From Callipepla californica brunnescens (lineage: Eukaryota; Chordata; Aves; Galliformes; Odontophoridae), in assembly GCA_023055505.1 (NCBI GenBank), contig JALIRH010000031.1:1503485-1567484 (forward strand): a stretch of DNA of 64,000 nt, written 5' to 3'. Positions within the stretch are counted from its first letter, which is position 1. The number at the start of each line of letters is the position of its first letter. The position numbers and the translations under genes were made by a program. The notes beneath the pieces were generated by a model. The model was not told where the DNA came from. It saw only the letters and a list, made by a program, of their open reading frames with translations, and ran no database searches. Below are positions 23,374-33,713 of the stretch, in pieces.

Positions 23374-23830
23374 CCATAGAATGGCCTGGGTTGAAGAGGA
23401 CCTCAAAGATCATCGAGTTTCTACTCCCTTGCTGTGGGCAGAGTCACCAGCCACTAGAGCAGGCTGCCCAGAGCCACATCCAGCCTTGTCTTGAATGCCT
23501 TCAGGAATGGGGCATCCACAACCTCTCTGGGCAACCTGTTCCAGTGCATCAACAGCCTATGAATGAAAACCTTCCTCATAACATCTAACCTAAATCTCCC
23601 CTTTCTTAGTTTAAAACCATTCCTCCTTGTCCTATCACTATCAACCTCTTGTAAACACTTGATGCTCTTTGTGTATATGTGCTCCCTTCAAGTATTGGTA
23701 GGACTCAATGAGGTCTCCCCAGAACCTTCTTGTCTCCAAGCTTAACATGCCCCGTTCCCTCAACCTTTCCTCATTGGAAAGATGCTCCAGGCCCCTAATC
23801 ATTTTAGTAACCCTCCTCTGGACCCATTCC
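23374..23830 (-). mobile_element. CR1: CR1 LINE 3' fragment nested in older CR1 (minus)
   Basis: The plus strand starts CCATAGAATGGCCTGGGTTG and contains CAACCTCTCTGGGCAACCTG. In the minus frame 23641-23886 it encodes [20 protein letters not shown] and [10 protein letters not shown], the ORF2 C-terminal block. The 5' truncation is close to 23830. It separates two parts of an older CR1 in the same orientation. Confidence 0.88.
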
Positions 23831-23879
23831 AGGGGCCTTGACCTTTCTGACCCCATCCCTACATGATGTAATGCATCCC

Positions 23880-24840
23880 TATACACCTCCCAATTTATAT
23901 GTTCCTACTTCCACTACCTGTGCATTTTCTTCGTGTTCTCCAGTCTGACCAATAGGTCCCAATTCAACTGTGCTGGTCTGTTGCCTTCCTCCCTCAACTT
24001 CCTCCACCTGTTGCTGGAGAGCTCTTGAACCATAAGGAAAGTTTCCTTAAAGATCTGCCAGCTCTGCTCTAATCCCTTGTCCTTGAGGACAGATTCACAG
24101 GGGATTTTATTGACTAAATCATTGAAGAGCTGGAATTTGGCTTTCTTAAAATTAAGCTTCCTGATTTTACTATCTATCCAATGTGCCTAAAGAGTTTGAA
24201 CTCTGGCACTACCTGGTCACTACAGCCCAAGCTGCCTCCAATCCTGATGTCACTAATCTCTTCACTAGTGTTGGTGAGAAACTGATCTAGTATTGCTTGG
24301 ACACCTTCTGTGTTTGTCTATTACAGGACTCAGGATGTTGTCCTTGATAAAACCCAAGAGCATTCTGGATTGTCTACAGCTCACTGTGCCACTTTTCCAG
24401 CAGATATAAAGGTGGTTGAAGTCCCCCAGCAGGATGATAACCTGTAGCTGGAGGAAGACATCATCACTGGGCTCTGCTTGATCAGGCAGTCTACAGTAGA
24501 CCTAACTCCAATCTCCCTTTGCCGCCTCCCTCAGTCTCTAACTCACCAACATGTTTTTGACTTGCCTGTGGCCATTTTTTAGGGAGAGTTCTTTACGCTG
24601 TATTCCTTCTTGGATATAGAAGGCAGCAGAGTCTCCATCCCTCTTTCCTCATCTACTTGGTCTGATCACCTTATATCTGTCAATAGCCAAATTCCAGTTG
24701 TGGGAGTCATCCCTCCATGGGAACTACATTGTGGTTTCATTGTGGTTTCCCAGAAGTGCAGTAGCTTCCAAATCTTCGTTTGTTTCCCAAGCTGTATGTG
24801 CTGATGTAAAGGCACTTCGTCTGCACAGCTGTTCTTATCA
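23880..24840 (-). mobile_element. CR1: old CR1 ORF2 endonuclease region, part 2 (minus)
   Basis: The complement of the CR1 endonuclease coding region. Landmarks on the plus strand include GGTCACTACAGCCCAAGCTG, AAAGGTGGTTGAAGTCCCCC, CAGGCAGTCTACAGTAGACC and GTGGGAGTCATCCCTCCATG. All frames are stopped. It continues part 1 (23150-23373) and is cut at about 24840 by an ERVL remnant; further 5' sequence of the same element may reappear at 28044-28200. Confidence 0.82.
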
Positions 24841-24884
24841 CAAGAAACAAGCCAAGAGGATGAATGCTCTCTGGGAGAAAGGGT

Positions 24885-25530
24885 AATGACAAAAGTATAA
24901 GTATGGGGTGGCATGGCAGGTTGATTATATCACCTTGCCACGAGCCCACAATGCTAAGTGCTATGTACTTACCATGGTGGAGGCAAAACACTGAGTGGCT
25001 TGAAACATATGCAGAACACCGTGTCACTGCCAAAAACACCATCTTAGGTCTCAAGAAACAAGTTTTATGGTGACATGGCACTTCAGAAAGAATTGAGTCC
25101 AATAATAGGACTCATTTTGAAAATTTTCTTGTAAATACTTAGGACAAAGATCATGGCATTGTGTGGATTTATTATATACCCTATCACACACCAGCTTCTG
25201 CTAAAATAGAGCAATACAATGGGTTGTTAAAAACTACACTGAAAACAATTGGTGGCAGAATGGGAGAAGCATTTGACAGAAACCACCTGGTTGGTCAGCA
25301 CCCTAGGATCTATCAGTTGTGATGGTCCTACACAATCTCTATATACAGTAGAGAGAGATAAGGTCTCTGTAGTACATGTAAAGAGAATGTTGGGAAAAGG
25401 GGTTTGAGTACTTTTGGCTTCTGGAAAGGGAAAACCTCTTCATGAGACTGTTTTTGCTCTGGGCCCACTTGGTGGGAAGAATGGGGATGTTCAGTGTCTA
25501 TCCCAAGGGAATTTGATGTTGGGGAAATGC
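24885..25530 (+). pseudogene. ERVL-type pol integrase remnant (plus)
   Basis: Across shifted frames the plus strand reads as the catalytic core of an ERVL-class retroviral integrase: WQVDYITLPRAHNAKCYVLT at about 24913, an ITLP-type first aspartate context, a degenerate glycosylase-like DNG/E region about 150 bp later, and a C-terminal block near 25370-25510 (VLLASGKGKPLHETVF-like). Stops and frameshifts are numerous, so it makes no protein. The upstream reverse transcriptase, gag and 5' LTR are absent. It is followed by a purine tract and an LTR in the same orientation, which is the expected order for the 3' end of a provirus. Confidence 0.75.
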
Positions 25531-25546
25531 AGTCAGTAATTCCATG

Positions 25547-25564
25547 TATATATATATATATATT
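25547..25564. repeat. (TA)n microsatellite
   Basis: About nine TA units lie between the integrase remnant and the LTR. Confidence 0.9.
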
Positions 25565-25666
25565 TATACAAATATATGATAGAAATATATGTGTGTGTGT
25601 AATGCATGTTAATTAATGTTTGTTTGTACATCATACTTAATATGTAAGTATGAAGTAGTGTTGTGG

Positions 25667-25680
25667 AATAAGGGGTGGAA
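25667..25680 (+). other. polypurine tract of ERVL remnant
   Basis: AATAAGGGGTGGAA lies immediately before the LTR start TGTTATGG at 25681. This matches the position and composition of a retroviral polypurine tract that primes plus-strand synthesis. Confidence 0.65.
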
Positions 25681-25890
25681 TGTTATGGATTTATGATTTT
25701 TTTTGGTCAATGCTCCAGTTCCATGGACTGACAAATTTTTGGGTACCCGGCTCTCAGAAAAGAGCTGTACCCCAGAGGACTTTGCATTCCCATTTTCCAC
25801 TGAGAGGGAAAGATAAAACTGCACAGAAGTCCCAGTACTTCCTCTTTTTGCTTTTCATCTCAGCAGTGGGAGCTTCCTAGCCTTCTTATG
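25681..25890 (+). mobile_element. ERVL 3' LTR, U3/R part (plus)
   Basis: The LTR starts TGTTATGGATTTATGATTTT and contains the family block CCCCAGAGGACTTTGCATTC, CATTTTCCACTGAGAGGGAA and GATAAAAC (TATA-like). It is interrupted at 25891 by a CR1 and resumes at about 27768. Its position after the integrase and polypurine tract assigns the whole LTR family in this window to an ERVL-type element. Confidence 0.75.
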
Positions 25891-27767
25891 GAATCACAGG
25901 ATTCTAGAGGTTGGAAGGAACCTCTAGGGATCATCTAATCCAACATCCCTGCCAAGGCATCTCCCTAGCCCAGGTTGCACAGGTAGGCGTCCAGACGAAT
26001 CTTGAATGTCTCCAGTTAAGGAGACTCCACAACATCTCTGGGCAGCTGTGCCAGTTCTCTGTTACCTGCTCTGTGAAGAAGTTCACATGCACATTTGTGT
26101 TGAACTTCTTTTGCTTCAGTCTGTGTCCATTTCCCCTTGTCCTATCATCATACACTGCTGAGAGGAGTCCAGATTCATCCCTTTGCCTCCCCCTCCTTAA
26201 ATATTTATAGACATAGTTCAGATCTCCTCTAAGTCTTCTTTTCTCAAGGCTGAACAGACCCAGGTCTCTCAGCCTCTCCTCATAAGGGAGGTGTTTCATG
26301 TCCTTTATCATCTTTGCAGCCCTCTGCTGGACTCTTTCAAGCAGATCCCAGTCTTTTCTGTACTGGGGAGCCCAGAACTGAACACAATACTGCAGGTGAG
26401 GCCTCACCAGGGCAGAGAGGAGGGGGAGGATCACCTCCCTTGACCTGCTGTCCACTCTCTTTTTAATGCACCCCAGGATCCCATTGGCCTTCTTGGCCAC
26501 CGCAGCACACTGCTGGCTCATGGCCAGGCTGTTTTCAACCAGGACACCCAGGTCCCTCTCTTCAGAGTTCCACTCCAGCAGGTCATCCCCAAACCTGTAC
26601 CGGTGCATGCAATTATTCCTCCCAAGGTGCAAGACTCTACACTTGCTTTTGTTAAATTTCATCTGGTTTCTGACTGCTCAGCTCTCCAGCCTGTCCAGGT
26701 CTTGCTGAATAGCAGCGCAGCCTTCAGGCATGTCAACCAATCCTCCCAACTTCGTATCATAAGCAAACTTGCTGAGGGTGGGCTCTATCTCCTCATCAAG
26801 GTCATTGATGAAGATGTTGAACATGACTGGACCCAGCACCAATCTCTGAGGAACACCGCTAAGTACAGGCCTCCAAGTGGACTCTGCACCACCGATCACA
26901 ACACTCTGAGCTCTGCCAGTCATCCAGTTCTCAACCAACCTCACCATCTACTCATCTATTCCACAGTTCTTCAGATTTTTTATAAAGAGACTGTGGGAGA
27001 CAGTCAAATGCCTTGCTGAAATCAAGGTAGACTATATCCACTGCTCTCCCCTCATCCACCCAGCCAGTAATGACATCTTAGAAGGCCAGCAGGTTAGCTG
27101 AGCATGACCTCACCCTGGTGAACTCATGTTGACTACTTGTCTATGGTTTATGAACTGGTTTGTCCTGATTCTGTGGCAACTGGGGGTGGTGGACCCCATG
27201 GACCCATGCCCCAGAAAAGGGGAAGGGGGAAAGGGGAAAAAGGAAAAGGGAGATGGGCCTAGAAACAAAACAGCGTCAGCGGTCTGAGGAGTAAAGCTAA
27301 TTTACTAAATAAGATATCAGAATGCAAAATAACATAATCTAATACAGTATAATTGGAATTGAAGCTAATAAATCAAATAAATGAGCAAGAGAGCATCTGA
27401 TAAACTGAAGGCCTTACACTAAACACTGAAGGTGAGTTGGCTAGCAAGCACACACTCTTGAGTCAGTTCGAAAGGGAAGAGACTGTGTCCCATGACACAC
27501 AAACAGTTTTTATATTTCCCTCTGAATGGAAAATGTAAAAATACAAAGCAACACAATGTCCTCTGAGGCACATAGTTCTTTTCTTCTGAGACAGGTATAC
27601 CCATAATTATTAATGATCCACAGAGCTGGAGCATTATCTCTTTAACTCCCAATGCATTACATGATGTTATGATGTGGAATATCAATAACAAAAAATCATA
27701 AAACCATGATGCTACTACTGATAACTTTCTTTTCTTCGAACTGCCTGGGGAAGTTTTGCCTTCAGAT
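25891..27767 (-). mobile_element. CR1: CR1 LINE with RT C-terminal half of ORF2 (minus), split by an LTR
   Basis: The 3' end is at 25891 (GAATCACAGGATTCTAGAGG). The 243-codon minus frame 25931-26662 covers the ORF2 C-terminus ([44 protein letters not shown]). A second frame, 26678-26947, holds the reverse transcriptase core, [20 protein letters not shown] and FAYD at 26756-26767. LINE enzymes normally read FADD there, so a catalytic aspartate is lost. The element continues to 27137, is split by a solo LTR, and resumes at 27717-27767. It is inactive through the FAYD change, a frameshift near 26670 and 5' truncation. Confidence 0.9.
27138..27711 (-). mobile_element. solo LTR with perfect CTACT target duplication (minus)
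   Basis: This 574-bp LTR is homologous end to end with 4307-4881. It is flanked by CTACT at 27133-27137 and again at 27712-27716. A 5-bp duplication is what ERVL-type integrases make. The interrupted CR1 continues on both sides, which fixes the boundaries to the base. Its minus strand carries AATAAA-like and TATAAAA-like signals expected of an LTR promoter and poly(A) region. It is a single LTR left by recombination. Confidence 0.9.
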
Positions 27768-28043
27768 TGAGCATAAGGCCTTCAGTTTTTGGACTCTCTC
27801 TCTCTTTATTTCATTTATTAGCTTTGATTCCAATTATATTGTATTATTTTGTATTATTTTTTAATCCGATCTCTTCTTTGGTAAATTAGCTCTGATCCTC
27901 AGATCATTGTCTCTATTTTGTTTTTAGGCCCATCTCCCTCCTCTTTTTCTTTTCCCCCTTCCCCTTTCCCAGGACATGGGCCCGTGAGTCCCCTGCCCCA
28001 TTCATCATGTATCTGGGCTGAACTGGCCCACAAAAAGTTGACA
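27768..28043 (+). mobile_element. ERVL 3' LTR, R/U5 remainder (plus)
   Basis: The sequence ATAAGGCCTTCAGTTTTTGG, then TTAGCTTTGATTCCAATTAT, AGGCCCATCTCCCTCCTCTT and a final GTTGACA, is the second half of the LTR that began at 25681. It is inverted relative to the solo LTR immediately to its left, so 27190-27440 and 27768-28010 form an imperfect inverted repeat. Confidence 0.8.
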
Positions 28044-28200
28044 GGGTCAAAGAGAGAACTACCAGTGTCCAAGAGCTTCCTCCAGATGATGAAGGGCTCT
28101 GTGGACCTTATTGATATAGCTCAAGCTGTTCCTGGTTTTATCATTGGTTCCCACATGAAAAAAATAGAAAAAGCAGAAGCAGATGATAATAAGTGATTTG
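28044..28200 (-). mobile_element. possible CR1 5'/ORF1 region fragment (minus)
   Basis: TTCCTGGTTTTATCATTGGT, then TCCCACATG, and CCTCCAGATGATGAAGGGCT resemble the complement of the CR1 5' (ORF1) part. If correct, it may be the 5' continuation of the old CR1 at 23880-24840 on the far side of the ERVL insertion. The match is from memory of the pattern and is weak. Confidence 0.4.
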
Positions 28201-28227
28201 TACTAAGCTTGGTAGTTCACAGATTTC

Positions 28228-28315
28228 ACAGAATCATAGGGGTTAGAAGGGACCTCTAGAGATCAATGAGTCCAACCCCCCTGTCACAGCAGGTTCCCTA
28301 CACCAGATAGTCTTT
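28228..28315 (-). mobile_element. CR1: CR1 3' tip (minus)
   Basis: ACAGAATCATAGGGGTTAGA and GAGTCCAACCCCCCTGTCAC are the complement of the last ~85 bp of a CR1 3' UTR. The copy is extremely short. Confidence 0.88.
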
Positions 28316-29107
28316 CAGTGACACCTCTAATTTGAGACTCTGCCACTTGACCCCACCACAGAAGAAAAGTCTATGCATGTCCTGACGTCTGAGGTTGCAT
28401 TTCAGCCTTTGCCTTCTGCAGCTCTGTCTGGGTGAGGTACCAAACAGCACTGAGGTAGCCAGTACAGAACCCCAGCTGAAGTGGCAGTCTTTACTCTCAG
28501 ACAGTCGCCCAACATTATGCCTTGAGGGTCAGACTGGATAAAAGCCCTTGACCACTGAATGGTCCCTCTAAAGCAAAACTCTCACCTTCGTCCATAATCC
28601 TTTTGGCTGGACTTCTACTCATTTCAGAACCTAATTCAAAATTACTCTCCTGAGTGAAAGCAATGAATTCACTGCACACTTCCGTAATTTCATTATTCTT
28701 TCACTTTCTATCTCTTTTCTATATGTTGGTTTTCTGCTTAGTATTTTCCTTGGATCTCTGCGCAGCTTTTTGTCAAATTTTGTAGTGCTATACCTTTTAT
28801 ATATTTTTTTTCTTTTTATGTTTGTTTGTTTATTTTCTTATATAAATTTTCTAGTCACTTTCTCACTTGTTTCAGAGAAAGACAGCAGTCAAAACTATTA
28901 ATAATGTATCCTACTTAGACTCTCTTCTAAAGAAAAACATTGTATGACTCAATGACATACTCATCACCTTACTCCTGCATATCTCTAGAGACTACTTCTT
29001 CTAATAAAACTGATCTTGAAAAATAAAACAGAAAGATGCCAGAGGTAATGAGGGAAGGAATTGGAGTCCGACAGAGAGAAAGAAAAAGAATCATTTAATA
29101 CATACTT
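28316..29107. other. unique sequence, nothing recognised
   Basis: 28.33-28.63 kb is GC-richer than its surroundings but has no recognised repeat or coding frame. Confidence 0.5.
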
Positions 29108-29195
29108 CTTGTTTTAACATATAAATGAAATTATATTCCTTGTTTTAACATATAAATGAAATTATACTCCATGTTTTAACATATAAATGAAATGA
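29108..29195. repeat. 31-bp minisatellite, about 2.8 copies
   Basis: A unit beginning CTTGTTTTAACATATAAATG repeats with exact period 31 (starts 29108, 29139, 29170), with only one to three differences between copies. Confidence 0.92.
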
Positions 29196-29484
29196 AACCA
29201 CTTTAAGAGCTCTTAATTACATTGTCAGCATGTTGTTTTTATATTAATAGTTAGAATGACATATACTGCACATTCTAGAATGTTACTATTGTTACTTGTC
29301 TCTCACTGTTTCATTCAAGCTTATAGTTCAAAATCAGTAATGTTCAAAGGTGCATTTTACACAGTATTTATTAAAGAATTTTTGAGAAAAATTGATCCTA
29401 ACATTTTATTTATTGCATGATCTGCCTAACTTTCTGTGATCAAACACACTGGACTAAAATCATTACATTTTTAATTTCTCATAG

Positions 29485-29582
29485 TTTCTATGTGTATATT
29501 TGAACTCACAATTATATCCAGAGAGTCTGAGCTCCCACAAATTAATAATGTAAAATTACAAAAATATCTACTGAAAACAAGG
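29485..29582 (+). other. candidate protein-coding exon (unproven)
   Basis: The acceptor TACATTTTTAATTTCTCATAG precedes the interval, and the strong donor ACAAGG|GTAAGTG follows. The 98-bp interval is open, with peptide FELTIISRESELPQINNVKL then QKYLLKTR. It starts after the first base of a codon and ends on a codon boundary, so it is phase-compatible with the candidate at 13579-13688. I do not recognise the product and cannot rule out chance. Confidence 0.25.
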
Positions 29583-30039
29583 GTAAGTGAACAAGAGAAC
29601 ACAACAAGTGAACTTGAGAATATTTCTCCAGTAATGCAAAAAAGTGAAGGGCAACACTTCACTTTCACTAGTAGGTTTTTCCACTGTACTTCTGCCAGAA
29701 TAGTTATATGTACACTTTCTAAGCAGCACCATAATATAACACCAATAAACTGATATCATTATGCATATTTGAGGTGATAACACTCAAATTTGTTCAGCAG
29801 ATGTTAATCCTTTATTTGATCACATTAATATGAGCACTGAGTATTGCTGCAAAAAGCAATGCATTTGCTTACAAAATCTGGGAGTTAGGACTACAGAAAA
29901 TGGCAAAACTTTCATCCTTCCCTGTTTTATTTAGGTAAACTATTGAGCTTTCTAGGGGCTGAGAAGTTTAGCATTCAAAATAGTGAATGTACTTTTTATT
30001 TTTATTTTTATTTTATTGTTTTGTTTTGTTTGTACTTAG
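29583..30039. other. unique sequence ending in (ATTTTT)/(TTTTG) run
   Basis: No feature was seen except a T-rich simple repeat at about 29992-30032 next to the following CR1 3' end. Confidence 0.55.
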
Positions 30040-30840
30040 AATCTCAGAATCATAGAATATCCTTGGAAAAGGCCCGCAAGCATCATCAACTCTAACTCTT
30101 GGCACCAAACAGCAACACCCTCAATTAAATTCTATATCTGAGGATGTTGACCAAATGCTTCCTGAAATCCAGCATGCTCTGTGCCATGACCACTACCCTG
30201 GGGAACCTGATCCAGTGCCTGACTACTCTCTGTTAAAGAATCTTTTCTACAGAGAGATCAGTGCTGCCTCTCCATTCCCCTTGAGAAGAGCTTAGGATAC
30301 CATGAGGCCTCCCTCAGCCTCCTTTGCTCTGGAATGAACAAACCAAGAGATATCCACTACTTCTCATATGTCTAAGCCTCCAGACCCTACACCATTTTGG
30401 TTACCTCCTTTGGGCACTTGCCAAATTTTTATGTCCTTCATCAGGCCCAGAATTAAAACAGTGGTTGACGTGAAGCTACACAGAACAGAGCAGAACAGGA
30501 CGATCTCTTCCCTTGCCTGTTGGCAGTGCTGGGCCTGATGCACACCAGAGTACAATTGGCCCTTTTAGCTTTCAAATCGAGTTCAACTTTCTGTCAACCA
30601 GAACCCATAGATCCCTTTCTGCTCTTGCCTCACAATACCCAGTCTGCACATATATCCGTAGCTAACCTGTCCTGAGTGAAGAATCCAGTACTTGGTCTTG
30701 TTGAACATTATAAGGTTGGTGATTGCCCAAACTTCTACTTTTTCAAGATCAATCTGCAAAACATCTCTGCCCTCAAGGGAGTCAGTGTCTCCTCCCAATT
30801 TAGTTTCATTGGCAAACACAGTAGAGTTGGCTGCATAAAT
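30040..30840 (-). mobile_element. CR1: old CR1 LINE, ORF2 C-terminus and 3' end (minus)
   Basis: It starts AATCTCAGAATCATAGAATA. Landmarks include TGACCACTACCCTGGGGAAC, CTTGGTCTTGTTGAACATTA and AATTTAGTTTCATTGGCAAA, the complement of the reverse transcriptase end to the 3' UTR. The minus frame 30583-30819 gives MFANETKLGGDTDSLEGRDV, where FANETKL stands where active elements have FADDTKL. It is old and broken. Confidence 0.85.
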
Positions 30841-31527
30841 TTTCTCTCTACAACAGAGAACTGTATCTTTTTAGTCCTTCCACACAGTTTGACCTTGCTT
30901 ACATTTCTCAGAAGTCAGTTGTCTGAATTTTGAACCATTTTACAGAATATTTTGTGAAGACTCTTCAGAAATGTGACCAATACATAAAGAATTTTTAAAA
31001 GACTCATATGAAAAAAATATCGTTTTTTGACTATTTTTTTTCTTTTTGCAGTTCTTTGTTTAAAAAAATAATTAGGATATGATGGCGTGAAAATTGTTTT
31101 ACTTGTGATGAACATTAGTTGTTTATTTCGTATAAAGATTGCTTTCCCTATTTCTTCCAGTTTTTAATACTTATGCTTCAAATAACATTAGTTTCTCCCC
31201 AGAAACATAAATTTTATTATGCAATCTAGGTATTTCAGGAAATTAACGTCTTTCATTTTGATTCCTCAACAGAGTACACAAGTGGTTACAGATCTCTTCC
31301 ACTTCTTCTTGTCTTGAGACTTCTATTTAATATTTTGTGGGGAGGAAACAGAAGATGTGCTGCCAAATTAAATCTGTACTGTTTAGACTATAGTCAGCAA
31401 CAGAAATTCTGTTGTTTTAGAATCATTTCAATATTTGGAGTAGTTGAATCACCTCACTGGGAAAAAGAAATATTGACTGAGTAGCTAATAGGCTTAAAGT
31501 ATGCTTGATATTAAGATGATGTTTATA
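30841..31527. other. unique sequence, nothing recognised
   Basis: No repeats or genes were recognised. Confidence 0.55.
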
Positions 31528-31955
31528 CGAGGGCTGCTCTGAAAGTAATGCCTGTAGTTTCAGTACGTCGGCTCATGACACCAGAAGGTGGATGTTGATA
31601 TGGCAGTAGAGTCTCAGCCTTTCCAATGCTACTCCACTACATTTTATCACCATATGGCAGATGACGGCAGAAGGGCAGTCTGACAAAACTGTGTCAGACA
31701 TGGAAATGCATGTGAAGAAAAGGTGTATTATTTAATTTATTGAGTGGAAACATTGTGCTGATTGGCATTCATTAACTCTTGCTGAAAGTTTCTGGAGACA
31801 AAACAGTGGATGTGAGCCTCATGGCAATGGGTGATGCATTTTAGCAGTAGCAACAACAACGTGAAAGATAAGACAAATTCCTGACAGCCATGGAGTTTTT
31901 TTAAGTGTAGCATGTAGTCTGGTGATGTAAGTCAACAAAAATTATCCATGAAAAT
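31528..31955 (+). mobile_element. non-autonomous mariner (Galluhop-like), 3' truncated
   Basis: The left terminal inverted repeat is clear (CGAGGGCTGCTCTGAAAGTA, then ATGCC, next to a TA). The body GACACCAGAAGGTGGATGTT, ATGGCAGTAGAGTC and ACAGTGGATGTGAGCC parallels the copy at 17396-17964. The right inverted repeat is missing or unrecognisable. The transposase middle is deleted, and the junction differs from that of the first copy. Confidence 0.8.
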
Positions 31956-33713
31956 GTAGAAATGCAGCAATATAGACGAAATATTTAAGCCACCACTGTT
32001 TTTCTTTGATTAGGTCACACTTGATTAGCTAACTCCATACAATAATGAATTGTATGACTTTTGAGTGAATTCTTTTGTTACTCAGAAGATGCGTATAGTT
32101 GAGCCTTGCTTTCACCTCTCTGACCTGCTACACATCCTCCATGTCAAAGCCATTTCTAAGTTTATATTTAGGTCTCCTTATTCCAAGCCTTTTCCAGGGT
32201 AGAACTATGATATTTATAGTAATAATTGCACCTTTTCCTGCTTGGTATTTCTCACAGACATCACCTATTTCTGTATTGAGCTTCTAGAATTAGACATTCC
32301 AGAAACAGCAACATTGAAGTCCTGCAGTTTTCAAAAGGCTACCTAAATGTCTTATGACAGCTTTTAAAACAAAAGATGTAAAGTATTTCTCTCTGGTAGA
32401 TACTTACAGTATCTCCATAGTGAAAGTGAATAACAACTGAAATCTTTGTCATCATTTCTGCTTCTCATGAATAAATAATAAATTAACAGCTAAATGTTAA
32501 TAGCAAATGATATTTCTTTTTTCTTTCTTTTTTTTTTTTTTCTGAATGAATCATATCTGTTGCTTACAAATAACACAACATATGTTCTGACTTTAAATAA
32601 TACAGTGGTAGAGTGGAAGTGTATAAGTCTGGAACATTTTTAATAGTCAGTATGTTTACTTTCAGGAAAGGTTTTGGATTTTTTTCACTCTTCAAAGCAA
32701 ATTTTGCATGATATTTAATCTTACTAATACTAGCAAAAAATAAAAATAAAAATGACAACTGCAATAACAGCAAAATCAACTGAGAGTCAATTTAGAGCTT
32801 GGAATTTGATTGTGGAATGGTAGAAATATTATTTACTAGGTGAGTTTCCATTATGTCCAAAGTAGAAAATGCAGCTAAGCTGTCTTATAGACAAATCTGG
32901 ATACTTAGATTTGTGTGGATAGTACCAATTAATCACAAATAACTAAGTGGTAATTAAAAACTTAGGGAGGAATTAGAGATATCACAAACACCTGCCTTTC
33001 ATACACTGAATAGATTTCTTTAAATAAAACTTTTTACAGTGAAGTTACCCATCCAAGTTTTATATGGCCTTTTGGTTAAGCTCCACTTTGAAAACAATAC
33101 AGAAATATTGAACCTTATTGAATATTTCACACTGTGGTCTAATGTGACACTGAAATGTTGCAGTTTATTTAGGATTAGTGGAAAACAGACACCCGAACTC
33201 TCCCTTCTGTAGCTCATTTAGATTTTAATAGGAAACTGGGATATTCTTGTTGCAGTACATGATTTCAACATGGAAGAAAAGACAGATATTCATGGCATTT
33301 TCTTGTGACGTTGAATGTAGTTATCTACAGCTCTTACTGTATTAATGATGCTTGGAGACTTGCAGCTAAGGTTTTTGACTTCAACACTGATGATCTCAAG
33401 GGGGAAAGAAGCAGCAGTATTGCAACTAGAAGTCAGATGGCTTACAGACACATTCAAGAGTGGATGGCCTCCTTCAGCAGTTAGTAATACAAAAGCCCAG
33501 TTAGCGATATGAAAAATGTGCAGCTCTAAAATCACAGTGTGTAAACCATATCTCACAGCTGAAGTCAAAGTCATGGAGTTATGATTATGTGTCTATTAGT
33601 GGAACTTATTGGAAGAACAATAAACCATGGTTTATCTGAGATCAAAGGTCCATTAGTTCAGTTGACTCATACAATTTTTCATTCTGTTTTGGTATACTTA
33701 CTTGTTTATTTTC
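31956..33713. other. unique sequence with a T-rich run
   Basis: A T tract at about 32517-32541 is the only simple repeat. No gene was recognised; the 94-codon minus frame at 33290-33574 has no known domain. Confidence 0.5.

Noticed and set aside
24737..25102. 121-codon minus-strand open frame
   Set aside because: It crosses the junction between CR1 and the antisense of the ERVL integrase; no recognisable product.
26603..27019. 138-codon plus-strand open frame
   Set aside because: Antisense to the CR1 reverse transcriptase region.
29108..29195. Regular repeats as a CRISPR-like array
   Set aside because: Units are directly adjacent without spacers, and the organism is a vertebrate; this is a minisatellite.
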